Positions 35,850 to 43,436 of a DNA stretch of 50,115 nucleotides are shown one piece after another. The stretch covers positions 1 to 50,115 of the forward strand of contig DASQDR010000108.1 in NCBI GenBank assembly GCA_035634055.1, in the 5' to 3' direction. The notes below the pieces were generated by a model, which saw only the letters and a program-made list of their open reading frames with translations, searched no databases and was not told the DNA's origin. Source of the DNA: JAICTV01 sp035634055 (GTDB lineage Bacteria > Planctomycetota > Phycisphaerae > Tepidisphaerales > Tepidisphaeraceae). The position numbers and the translations under genes are program-made. Every line of letters begins with the position of its first letter. Within the stretch, counting starts at the first letter, position 1.

Positions 35850-37835
35850 ATGGCTTCCTCACCACAAGTCGTGCAGGCGATGCGGCAGGCGGTGGCGCTG
35901 CACCAGGCGGGGCGGCTGGCGGAGGCGGACGCCATCTACCGCCGCGTGCTGGAGGTCGAGCCCCGCAACCCCGACGCCTGGCAACTGCTCGGGCTCCTGC
36001 ACCATCAGGCCGGCCGAAACGAGCTGGCGGTGGAGATGATCGCCAAGGCGATCCAGCTCCGCCCCGCGCCGGAGTTCTTCGTCAACCTGTCGCAGGCGTA
36101 CCGGGCGCTGGGAAAGATGCGCGAGTCGCTGGAGGCCTGCCGCCGAGCAGTGCAGATGGCGCCGAGCCTTCCGGAAGCGTGGAACAATCTGGGCTCCGCG
36201 CTCAAGGACGCCGGGGAGGTTCGCGAGGCGGCCGATGCCTATCGCCGGGCGATCCAGCTCCGCCCGGGCTACGCCGTCGCGCACAACAACCTCGGCAACG
36301 CGCTCGGCGCTCTCGACGACGCCGTAGGCGCCGAAGCGTCGCTGGTTCAGGCGATCCGGCTCGATCCGAGCTACGCCGAGGCGTACAGCAACCTCGGTCA
36401 CCTGCTGACCGGCCTCGGGCGATTGGACGAAGCGGTTTCCCTCTGCCAGCGCGCGCTGCAAATCCGCCCAAACCTCGTCGCCGCGTACATGAACCTCGGG
36501 ACCGCGCTACACCTTCAGGGGCGGTTTGACGAGGGCAACGCCGCCTTCGCGCGCGGGGCACAGCTCGACCCGAATCACGCGCGGCTGCACGAGAACCTGC
36601 TCAGTGGCTTCAACTACACCACGCGGTGGACGCCGCAGCAGGCGCTGGACGCGCACGTGACGTGGGCGCAACGCTTCGCGGAATCAGCGAAGCCGCCAGC
36701 GGCGTTCGCCATTGACCGCAACCCGAGCCGCAAGCTGCGCATCGGGTACGTCTCGCCGGACTTCAAGCGGCACTCGGTCGCGTACTTCCTCGAGCCGATC
36801 CTTCAGCACCACGACCGCGGCCGGTTTGAGGTCACCGGGTACTCCAGCACGGACATTGCCGACGCGGTGACCGAGCGATTGAAGGCGCGGTGCGACCGCT
36901 GGCGCGACATTGCAGGGATGTCGGATGCCGCAGCGGCGGAGCTGGTCCGGCAGGACGCGATCGACGTGCTGATCGACCTCGCCGGGCACACGACCGGCAA
37001 CCGCCTCGGCCTGTTCGGCTTGCGGCCTGCGCCGGTGCAGGTGACGTACCTCGGCTACCCGAGCACGACGGGCCTGAGCACGATCGACTACCGCATCACG
37101 GATGGCCTGTGCGACCCTCCAGGCCTGACCGACGCGTTTCACTCCGAGCGGCTGCTGCGGATCGACCCGCCGTTCATCTGCTACCGCCCGCCGGAGGACG
37201 CGCCACCGGTCGCCGACCCGCCTGCTCTTCGCAACGGCTTCGTCACCTTCGGCTCGTTCAACAAGATCGCCAAGGCGGGGCCGGAAACGATCGAGCTGTG
37301 GGCGAAGGTGTTGCGCGCGACGCCGACGAGCCGTCTGCTGCTCAAGTCGCGCGGGCTGTCGAGCGAGGGGAGCCGCCGACGGCTGCTCGATAGCTTCGCC
37401 CGGCACAGCATCGACGCCGCGCGCATCGAGCTGGTCGAGGGGGATCAACCCCTCGCCTCGCACCTGGCGATGTACGGCCGGCTCGACGTCGCCCTCGATA
37501 CCTTCCCGTACCACGGCACCACGACGACCTGCGAAGCACTGTGGATGGGGGTGCCGGTGATCAGCCTGGCCGGGCAGACCCACGTCGCCCGCGTGGGGGC
37601 GAGCCTGCTGTCAGCGGTGGGGCGGCCGGAATGGGTGGCGGCGAGCGGGGCCGACTTCGTGGCGGCCGCCCAATCCTGGGCGGCCGACGCGGACGGGTTG
37701 GCGCGGACCCGGCAGACGGTGCGCAAGGAGGTCGCCCGGTCACCGTTATGCGACGGCCCCCGCCTGACCCGCGCGCTGGAAGCGGCCTACACCAAGGCAT
37801 TTGCGTCATGGGCAGGGGATCTGCCGCTACGGTAG
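35850..37835 (+). CDS. TPR protein with O-GlcNAc-transferase-like domain (GT41)
   Basis: 661 residues. Residues 8-280 are seven or eight TPR units (for example AYMNLGTALHLQGRFDEGNAAFARGAQLDPNH). Residues 290-650 form the SPINDLY/OGT catalytic region: KLRIGYVSPDFKRHSVAYFL, DVLIDLAGHTTGNRLG, PAPVQVTYLGYPSTTGLS, FVTFGSFNKIAKAGP and LDTFPYHGTTTTCEALWMGVP. Family members transfer sugar from a nucleotide sugar onto Ser/Thr of proteins. The target here is unknown. No signal peptide, so cytoplasmic. Start at the ATG 35850, in a very short divergent gap with gcvT. Confidence 0.93.
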   Translation: MASSPQVVQAMRQAVALHQAGRLAEADAIYRRVLEVEPRNPDAWQLLGLLHHQAGRNELAVEMIAKAIQLRPAPEFFVNLSQAYRALGKMRESLEACRRAVQMAPSLPEAWNNLGSALKDAGEVREAADAYRRAIQLRPGYAVAHNNLGNALGALDDAVGAEASLVQAIRLDPSYAEAYSNLGHLLTGLGRLDEAVSLCQRALQIRPNLVAAYMNLGTALHLQGRFDEGNAAFARGAQLDPNHARLHENLLSGFNYTTRWTPQQALDAHVTWAQRFAESAKPPAAFAIDRNPSRKLRIGYVSPDFKRHSVAYFLEPILQHHDRGRFEVTGYSSTDIADAVTERLKARCDRWRDIAGMSDAAAAELVRQDAIDVLIDLAGHTTGNRLGLFGLRPAPVQVTYLGYPSTTGLSTIDYRITDGLCDPPGLTDAFHSERLLRIDPPFICYRPPEDAPPVADPPALRNGFVTFGSFNKIAKAGPETIELWAKVLRATPTSRLLLKSRGLSSEGSRRRLLDSFARHSIDAARIELVEGDQPLASHLAMYGRLDVALDTFPYHGTTTTCEALWMGVPVISLAGQTHVARVGASLLSAVGRPEWVAASGADFVAAAQSWAADADGLARTRQTVRKEVARSPLCDGPRLTRALEAAYTKAFASWAGDLPLR

Positions 37836-37838
37836 CCG

Positions 37839-37855
37839 TTGAAACTGAGTCTCAA
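37839..37855. promoter_or_regulatory. Fur-box-like operator on the feoAB promoter
   Basis: TTGAAACTGAGTCTCAA is an 8-1-8 inverted repeat with one mismatched pair. Against the 7-1-7 Fur consensus TGATAAT-N-ATTATCA it matches at 10 of 14 arm positions. It covers the -35 and spacer, where an iron-bound repressor would block RNA polymerase. That a Fur-type protein binds here is inferred from position and from the genes controlled. Confidence 0.55.
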
Positions 37856-37866
37856 CCAGCTATACT
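37839..37866 (+). promoter_or_regulatory. Promoter of the feoAB locus
   Basis: TTGAAA (37839-37844), 16-nt spacer, TATACT (37861-37866), beginning 3 nt after the stop of the preceding gene. Transcription would start near 37873, leaving a leader of about 39 nt before the chosen feoA ATG. Confidence 0.6.
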
Positions 37867-37911
37867 TCCGCCGGTTCCACCTTGTGGCCCGGGCAATGGG
37901 AGCGCGACGCG

Positions 37912-38208
37912 ATGCAGCAGACGCAGCAGCAGCAAAAAGCCTGTGACCTCGCCGGGTGCGATCACTGTAGCGATCCCGCCACCTGCACGCTCAACCGGCT
38001 TGGCATTGGCTGCCGGGGCAGCGTCGTCGCCGTCGGGGGCGATCCCGAGGTCCGCCGGCGGCTGCTGGAGATGGGCTTCTGCAACGGGGCGGCCGTCGAG
38101 GTCATCCGCCGCGCCCCGCTCGGTGACCCGATCGAGTTCCGCCTCCGCGGGTACTGCCTCTCCCTGCGGGACGAGCAGGCCCGGCACGTGATGATCGCCA
38201 CCGCGTAA
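37912..38208 (+). CDS. feoA: FeoA-domain protein with Cys-rich N-terminal extension
   Basis: 98 residues from the ATG at 37912, which has GGAG about 9 nt upstream; a GTG ten codons earlier is possible. The FeoA SH3-like domain (residues 27-97) is clear: GCRGSVVAVGGDPEVRRRLLEMGFCNGAAVEVIRRAPLGDP-like order, and YCLSLRDEQARHVMI at the end. FeoA binds the FeoB G domain or gate and promotes ferrous iron uptake. Ahead of it is an extension with Cys at residues 11, 16, 19 and 25 (C-x4-C-x2-C-x5-C), spacing suited to a metal or Fe-S site and not part of ordinary FeoA. Confidence 0.9.
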   Translation: MQQTQQQQKACDLAGCDHCSDPATCTLNRLGIGCRGSVVAVGGDPEVRRRLLEMGFCNGAAVEVIRRAPLGDPIEFRLRGYCLSLRDEQARHVMIATA

Positions 38209-38294
38209 CCGGCCGCGGTCGCGTCGCCCGTTGGCCGAGGTGTGTTGGCCAGATCAGAAGACGGTGCGCCCGCGTCGCCGCTTGCAGCCTACCG

Positions 38295-40679
38295 ATGTCC
38301 TCCTGTTGTGACACCTCCGCCGGGACCGCCTCCGCCAGCGCGACGTTGACCGTTGCTCTGGCGGGCAATCCCAATTGTGGCAAGACCACGATCTTCAACG
38401 CGCTCACCGGCCTGCGGCAGAAGGTCGCCAACTACCCCGGCGTGACAGTCGAGAAGAAGACCGGGCGGTGCAAGCTCGCCGGCGGCGCGTGGATCGACGT
38501 GATCGACCTGCCCGGCACCTACAGCCTGATCAGCCGCTCGCCGGACGAGCGGGTGGCGATGGAAGTGCTGCGCGGCCTGAGGCCCGACACGCCCGCGCCC
38601 GGCGTGGTCGTAGTGGTGGTCGACGCCAGCAACCTCCAGCGCAACCTCTACCTCGTCAGCCAGATGATCGAGCTGGGCCGGCCGCTGGTGGTCGCGCTGA
38701 ACATGATGGACGTCGCCGAGCGCCGCGGCGTGCGCGTCTCGCCGGCGAAGCTCCAGAAACAGCTTGGCGTGCCGGTCGTGCCGGTCGTGGCGCACAAGCG
38801 CAAGGGGATCAACGAGCTGAAGGCCGCCATCGCCGGTGCGAAGGTCGCGCCGCTGCCCGACTGGCCGCTGCCGGCGGCGATGAAGGAAGAGCTGCTCGTC
38901 GTCGGCGGGGGGCTGGCGATTCTGGATTCCGGAGATCGGGGGGATCGGGTTTCGGGGGTCGGGGTTCGGGGTTCGGGTCAAGACAAAGGCCCAGCGGACG
39001 CCCATGGTGAATCGTCTTCACCCGACACCCGAAACCCGACACCCGAAACCCGATCCTGGATCTGCCGCGGCCCTGACGACGCCCGCCGGCTCGACCGCTA
39101 CCAGGCGATCGCCGAGCGGCTGCTCATTGGCGATCACGCGGCCGACGTCGTTGGCTTCACTCAGCAGCAGCCGGTCGCCAGGCTGCTCGACGCCGCCCTG
39201 GCGCGGCTCGGGCAGCTTGGCATCGACCCAATGCAGGCGGACGTGGAGGCGCACTACAAGTGGATCGAGTCCGTCGCTACCGGCGTCACCGCCGGCGCCG
39301 ACGAGGTGCCGGTCGCGCTCCGCCTGCCCGGCGGCAGCGCGGCGGTTCCTTACGAAGCCAAGCGGCTCACGCTGACCGACAAGGTGGATTCCGTCCTGAT
39401 CCACAGGGTGTGGGGCTTCGCCGTGTTCGCGGCCGTCATGGGGCTGCTGTTCTTCACGATCTTCTGGCTGGCCGACCCGATGATGGGCGCGATCGAGAAG
39501 GGCGTCACGGCGCTGGGCGCGCTGGCTTCTTCGCGCATGGCGGACGGGCCGCTGAAGGACCTGGTGACCGACGGCATCTTCGCCGGCGTCGGCGCGGTCG
39601 TCGTCTTCATCCCGCAGATCGCGCTGCTGTTCTTGTTCCTGGCGATCCTGGAAGACTCCGGCTACCTTGCCCGCGCCGCGTTCCTGATGGACCGCGCGCT
39701 CTCCAAGGTCGGCCTGCACGGCAAGAGCTTCATCCCGCTGCTGAGCAGCTTCGCGTGCGCCATCCCCGGCATCATGGCCACGCGCACCATCGAGAACCGC
39801 AAGGATCGCCTGGCGACGATCTTCGTCGCGCCGTTCATGAGCTGTAGCGCCCGGCTGCCGGTCTACACGCTGCTGATCGGCGCCTTCTTCGCCGGCTACG
39901 GCGCGCTCGCGCAGGCGGGCATCATGCTCAGCCTCTACGGGCTGGGCATTGTGGCGGCGGCGGCGACGGCGTGGGCGTTCAAGCGCTCGATGCTCAAGGG
40001 GCCCAAGGCCGCCTTCATCCTCGAGATGCCGACCTACAAGGTCCCGCAGCCGACGCAGGTCGCCCGGGTGGTCATCGGCAGCACCTGGGCGTTCATCGCC
40101 AAGGCCGGGACGATCATCTTCGTGCTCAGCGTCGTCCTCTGGGCCGCGATGTACTACGGCCCGCGCGATGTCGGGCGAGCTTTCGGCGGCGGCGAACCGC
40201 GCTGGCAGCAGTTGGCCGCCTCCGGAGCCGAGGAGAACGCGGTGAAGGCGGCGCAGCTCGACGACAGCTTCGCCGGCCGCTTCGGCCACGCCATCGAGCC
40301 GGTGATCCGCCCGCTCGGCTACGACTGGAAGATGGGCGTCGGCCTCGTCGGCGCGTTCGCGGCCCGCGAGGTGTTCGTCAGCACCATGGGGATCGTCTAC
40401 AGCGTCGGCGACGACGACGAGAACACCGCGCCGCTGGAAGAATCGATGAAGGCCGACCACCGCCCCGACGGGCGCCCCGTCTGGACCCCGGCTGTCGCCG
40501 CCAGCCTGCTCGTCTGGTTCGTCCTGGCGATGCAGTGCATGAGCACCCTGGCGATCGTCAAGCGCGAGACCGGCGGCTGGAAGTGGCCCGTGGCCATGCT
40601 GCTCTACATGAACGCCCTGGCCTACGTGGCGGCGCTGGTGGTCTACCAGGTGGGATCGCGCTGGTCCGCATCGGCGTGA
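38295..40679 (+). CDS. feoB: Ferrous iron transporter FeoB (with repeat insertion)
   Basis: 794 residues, inner-membrane Fe(II) transporter with an N-terminal GTPase. G1 GNPNCGKTT at 24-32, G2/T-loop PGVTVEKKTG, G3 DLPGTYSL near 71, G4 NMMD near 136. The membrane part has the two Gate regions (IPLLSSFACAIPGIMATRTIENRKDR and FMSCSARLPVYTLLIGAFF regions) and about eight helices. The N terminus has SSCCD, possibly a metal-binding Cys pair. Residues 211-254, between the G domain and the helical subdomain, are an Arg/Gly/Ser/Pro insertion encoded by a palindromic repeat. Follows feoA by 86 bp. Confidence 0.96.
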   Translation: MSSCCDTSAGTASASATLTVALAGNPNCGKTTIFNALTGLRQKVANYPGVTVEKKTGRCKLAGGAWIDVIDLPGTYSLISRSPDERVAMEVLRGLRPDTPAPGVVVVVVDASNLQRNLYLVSQMIELGRPLVVALNMMDVAERRGVRVSPAKLQKQLGVPVVPVVAHKRKGINELKAAIAGAKVAPLPDWPLPAAMKEELLVVGGGLAILDSGDRGDRVSGVGVRGSGQDKGPADAHGESSSPDTRNPTPETRSWICRGPDDARRLDRYQAIAERLLIGDHAADVVGFTQQQPVARLLDAALARLGQLGIDPMQADVEAHYKWIESVATGVTAGADEVPVALRLPGGSAAVPYEAKRLTLTDKVDSVLIHRVWGFAVFAAVMGLLFFTIFWLADPMMGAIEKGVTALGALASSRMADGPLKDLVTDGIFAGVGAVVVFIPQIALLFLFLAILEDSGYLARAAFLMDRALSKVGLHGKSFIPLLSSFACAIPGIMATRTIENRKDRLATIFVAPFMSCSARLPVYTLLIGAFFAGYGALAQAGIMLSLYGLGIVAAAATAWAFKRSMLKGPKAAFILEMPTYKVPQPTQVARVVIGSTWAFIAKAGTIIFVLSVVLWAAMYYGPRDVGRAFGGGEPRWQQLAASGAEENAVKAAQLDDSFAGRFGHAIEPVIRPLGYDWKMGVGLVGAFAAREVFVSTMGIVYSVGDDDENTAPLEESMKADHRPDGRPVWTPAVAASLLVWFVLAMQCMSTLAIVKRETGGWKWPVAMLLYMNALAYVAALVVYQVGSRWSASA
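38925..39056. repeat. Family E palindrome inserted in frame inside feoB
   Basis: A left arm beginning GATCGGGTTTCGGGGGTCGG (about 38937-38972) pairs with a right arm ending CCCGAAACCCGATC (to about 39053) at most of 36 positions, enclosing a loop of about 45 nt. The segment is a multiple of three long, has no stop in the feoB frame, and encodes about 44 residues between GGGLAIL and the resumed FeoB sequence. Confidence 0.85.
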
Positions 40680-40685
40680 TACAAT
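40677..40685 (+). promoter_or_regulatory. Extended -10 of the Uma2-family gene
   Basis: TGATACAAT fits the extended -10 form TG-N-TATAAT and overlaps the feoB stop codon. The hexamer ends 9 nt before the next ATG, so the gene may be transcribed on its own as a leaderless mRNA. Confidence 0.45.
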
Positions 40686-40694
40686 CGCTCTGCG

Positions 40695-41279
40695 ATGCCC
40701 GTAGCTGTCCAACAACCTCGCCCGCCGCGGCTGAAGAAGTGGACGCAGGCGGAGTACCTCGAACTAGTCGAGCGCGGCGCGTTTCGTAACCAGCGCGTCT
40801 ATCTCTTTCGCGGGGACATCATCGAACTGGCGCCCCAGAGCCATCCCCACGAGTTCGCGATCATGAGGCTTAGCCGTTACCTCACAAGCGCCTTCCCGGA
40901 ACCGTTCGGCGTCCGCATCCAACTGGGCTTTATCGCGCCCGGCCAGAGCGTGCCCGAGCCGGACGCGGCGGTCTGCACCTGGGAAGACGCCGTGCGCAAG
41001 CCGCACCCCGTGCGCGCGGAACTGGTCGTCGAGGTGGCCTACACGTCGTTGCGCGGTGATCGGCTCCTCGCGGCAGAGTACGCGGCGGCGCGGGTGCCCG
41101 AATACTGGATCATTGATACCGACGGCCGGCGCCTCGAGGTGTATCAGAGTCCGGCCGAGGACCCGGCGGCGCCACTGGGCTTCAGCTACGCGGACGTGCG
41201 GCTGCTGGGAGCGGACGAAGTCATCGCCCCCGCTCAACGGCCCGACGCGCCCGTCTCCGTCGCAAGCTTCTTCCCTTAA
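40695..41279 (+). CDS. Uma2-family (DUF820) putative endonuclease
   Basis: 194 residues with the PD-(D/E)xK-like restriction-endonuclease fold of Uma2 proteins: WTQAEYLELVERGAF, RVYLFRGDIIELAPQSHPHE, VPEPDAAVC (acidic site residue), ELVVEVAYTSLRGDR (E-x-V catalytic strand), EYAAARVPEYWIIDTDGRRLEVY. Such genes are very numerous in planctomycetes and cyanobacteria; their role is unknown. This one sits between feoB and its usual partner gene, apparently with its own promoter, so it probably arrived after the feo locus formed. Confidence 0.93.
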   Translation: MPVAVQQPRPPRLKKWTQAEYLELVERGAFRNQRVYLFRGDIIELAPQSHPHEFAIMRLSRYLTSAFPEPFGVRIQLGFIAPGQSVPEPDAAVCTWEDAVRKPHPVRAELVVEVAYTSLRGDRLLAAEYAAARVPEYWIIDTDGRRLEVYQSPAEDPAAPLGFSYADVRLLGADEVIAPAQRPDAPVSVASFFP

Positions 41280-41287
41280 TTTTGCCG

Positions 41288-41548
41288 ATGTGGCTGCAAC
41301 ATCTTCTGGTCCTGCTGATCGTCGCCGCGTGCTTCGCGGTGGTGGTGCGGCAGGCGGTGCGCGCGTTGGTGGGGAAGAAGAGCAAGCTCGGCGCGTGCTG
41401 CGCGAAGGGGTGTGGTGCGGGGGGCGCTGCGGGGGGCGCGGGCGATGGCGCGGGGGGCGCGGCGAAACCGCAAGCGGCGGGGGGGCGCGTTGTCTTCTTC
41501 CCCTCGCACATGCTTGCGGCGTCGCGGCGAGCTTCCGCAAAGCGCTAG
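41288..41548 (+). CDS. FeoB-associated Cys-rich membrane protein
   Basis: 86 residues. One membrane helix (WLQHLLVLLIVAACFAVVVRQ) followed by a basic segment and a Cys cluster LGACCAKGCGAGG, the layout of the short FeoB-associated Cys-rich proteins that occur next to feoB. It then has a Gly/Ala linker and a tail VVFFPSHMLAASRRASAKR that I have not seen in that family. The likely role is to help FeoB, perhaps by handling iron at the membrane. ATG at 41288; a TTG two codons earlier is possible. It is separated from feoB by the Uma2-family gene. Confidence 0.75.
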   Translation: MWLQHLLVLLIVAACFAVVVRQAVRALVGKKSKLGACCAKGCGAGGAAGGAGDGAGGAAKPQAAGGRVVFFPSHMLAASRRASAKR

Positions 41549-41555
41549 TTTGCCT

Positions 41556-42815
41556 TCAATGCTCCTCACCGGACTTTGGTTGACTGCCGCCGCCGCCTCC
41601 TGAGCCGGGGGGGGTCTCAACCGGGACGTTGGCCGTTCCTCCGGTCACGACGACCCTTGGGGGGCGCGCGGTGCTGCGGGCCAGGGCGCGGAGTTCGTCC
41701 GTCACCGACTTCCACTCCGCCCGCGCTTCCTGCCACTCCGTCTCCGCCGCCTGGGCGTCGTCCGCCAGGTCGCTCGCGCTGCGCAGGCCGTCGAGGTGCC
41801 GCCTGACATAGTGCAGCCGCGCGTCGAGCTCGTGCAGGTCCACCGACAGTGTGAGCAGCTCGCGGTTGAGCAAAACGATGGCTTCGCCGCCCGCCTCGCC
41901 GCCCGCGTCGCGCTGACGCTCGAGCAGCTTGGCGCGCGCCTCGGCGGCGTGCGCGATCGCATCGGTCACGTCGGCCTGTGACGCGTTCGCCGCCGCCGCC
42001 ATCGCCTGCATCTGCTTCGCCTTCTGCTCCCTCGCCTCGACCACCTTGGCGAGCTCGGCGGCGATCGGGTCGTCGGCGGTCTTCTTCTCCACCGCGGCCG
42101 ACTGCGCGGCCACCTGCCGCTCCAGCGCGTCGCGCCGGGCGCCCTTGCCCATCGCGTCCAACTCCAGCTTCTGCCGCTCCTCCTCCAGCTTGGTCAGCGC
42201 GTCGGCAATCCCCTTGCCCGACACGTCCGAGCGATCCGCGTGCTGGCGCATCTTCGCGCGGATGTCGCTCAGCCGCGCCCGCGCCTCCTGTAAACGGCGG
42301 TTCGCGTCGAGACGCGCGTGCTCCAGCGGCTCGGCCTGTTCCAGACGCCAGCGGCGAAAGTCGTCCCTGAGGAAGGTCTCCACCGCCGTCACCATCTCGT
42401 CCAGGAATTCCTTCGCCGCCGGCCGGGCTCCGGCGGCGACGAGGTTCACTTCCATGCGAAGCTCGACCCAGTTCGCAGCGGCAATGGGCAGCACGCTGAA
42501 CCATTCGCCGGCCGTCGTTCCCGGCAGCCGGACCACCGCCGGGGCCAACTCGTTCGCGCGCTGATAAAGGAACGCGGTCAGGCCGTCCACGTCCGGCCTC
42601 GACTCCGTCCACACCCTCACGTTTCGGGTAGCCGAGCGCGTGTTCGACAGCGCCGCCGGCTGCGTCGCCGCGCGGCCCGGCTCATTCGCGGGAAGCAGGA
42701 CCGATTTCATGGCTTCTGGCGGCGCGACCTCCGCCGTCGCCGGCGCCGTTGCCTGGGCCAGCACCGGCGTGACCGACGCGGCGAGAAGGTGGGGGATGAT
42801 CCAGAGCGATTTCAT
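41556..42815 (-). CDS. Exported coiled-coil protein, third gene of an ECF sigma module
   Basis: 419 residues. Signal peptide MKSLWIIPHLLAASVTPVLA with cleavage before QATAPA. Residues 65-140 are a mixed domain (RVWTESRPDVDGLTAFLYQ). Residues 140-375 are almost entirely helical with heptad-like spacing (coiled coil: RLQEARARLSDIRAKMRQHADR, KLEEERQKLELDAMGK), and the C terminus is a Gly/Pro/Ser tail. No family recognised. It follows a sigma factor and a membrane protein on the same strand, with a 29-bp gap to the latter, so it probably belongs to their regulon or signalling pathway in the periplasm. Confidence 0.7.
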   Translation of the reverse strand: MKSLWIIPHLLAASVTPVLAQATAPATAEVAPPEAMKSVLLPANEPGRAATQPAALSNTRSATRNVRVWTESRPDVDGLTAFLYQRANELAPAVVRLPGTTAGEWFSVLPIAAANWVELRMEVNLVAAGARPAAKEFLDEMVTAVETFLRDDFRRWRLEQAEPLEHARLDANRRLQEARARLSDIRAKMRQHADRSDVSGKGIADALTKLEEERQKLELDAMGKGARRDALERQVAAQSAAVEKKTADDPIAAELAKVVEAREQKAKQMQAMAAAANASQADVTDAIAHAAEARAKLLERQRDAGGEAGGEAIVLLNRELLTLSVDLHELDARLHYVRRHLDGLRSASDLADDAQAAETEWQEARAEWKSVTDELRALARSTARPPRVVVTGGTANVPVETPPGSGGGGGSQPKSGEEH

Positions 42816-42844
42816 GTTCGGTTCCTCTTCGAAGGTAAGGCGGC

Positions 42845-43435
42845 TCAGCTCTGCATCGCCTGGAGCCGTCGCCGCGCGACCTCGGCCCAGTGCGTTTGCG
42901 GGAACAGCTCGATGGCGCGGCGGTAAGCGGCGATGGCGTCGGCGGCGCGGTTCTCCCGCGCCTGCCGGTCGGCGCCGTAAACCAGGATCAGCGCCGCGCG
43001 GTCGCGCTCGCGCTGCACGTCCGTCGCGGCAACGCCCGCCCGTGGCCGCGCGCCCAACGCCGCCCCGCGCCGCGCGGCCGACGCCATCAGCCGTTCCGCC
43101 GTTCGCTCGTGTATCGCCGCGACGACGTTGTCCATCGACAGCACGTCCGCCGGCGGCACGGCTGCGGGCGCGAGGCCGGGCGCGGCCGGTGCGGGAGGCT
43201 CGCCAATCGAGGCGACCGAACGCTCTGCGGGCGGTGAGGACCGGCGGACCAGCACCACCGTCGTCGCCAGCACCAGGGCGGCTGCGAGGGACGCCGAGGC
43301 CCCCACCCTTCGCGCCCGCCGCCGACGGGCGTGGCGACGCCGCACCCCTGCCGCGAACGAGCCGGCGGATCCGCCCGGCGCCGGCGGAGCGGGGAGATCG
43401 GCCTCGAGAAGAAGTTGTCGCAGCGCGTCGTCCAT
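42845..43435 (-). CDS. Membrane protein encoded with the ECF sigma factor (probable anti-sigma)
   Basis: 196 residues. Residues 1-30 are cytoplasmic (MDDALRQLLLEADLPAPP), then a very basic stretch, one membrane helix (ASLAAALVLATTVVLV, about 48-63), a Pro/Ala linker, and a periplasmic helical part ending AADAIAAYRRAIELFPQTHWAEVARRRLQAM, which is TPR-like. The start is 1 nt after the sigma stop, so translation is coupled. Anti-sigma factors are usually encoded in this position with this topology, but the usual zinc-finger motif (HxxxCxxC) is not present, so the role is inferred from context. Confidence 0.7.
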   Translation of the reverse strand: MDDALRQLLLEADLPAPPAPGGSAGSFAAGVRRRHARRRRARRVGASASLAAALVLATTVVLVRRSSPPAERSVASIGEPPAPAAPGLAPAAVPPADVLSMDNVVAAIHERTAERLMASAARRGAALGARPRAGVAATDVQRERDRAALILVYGADRQARENRAADAIAAYRRAIELFPQTHWAEVARRRLQAMQS

Positions 43436-43436
43436 C

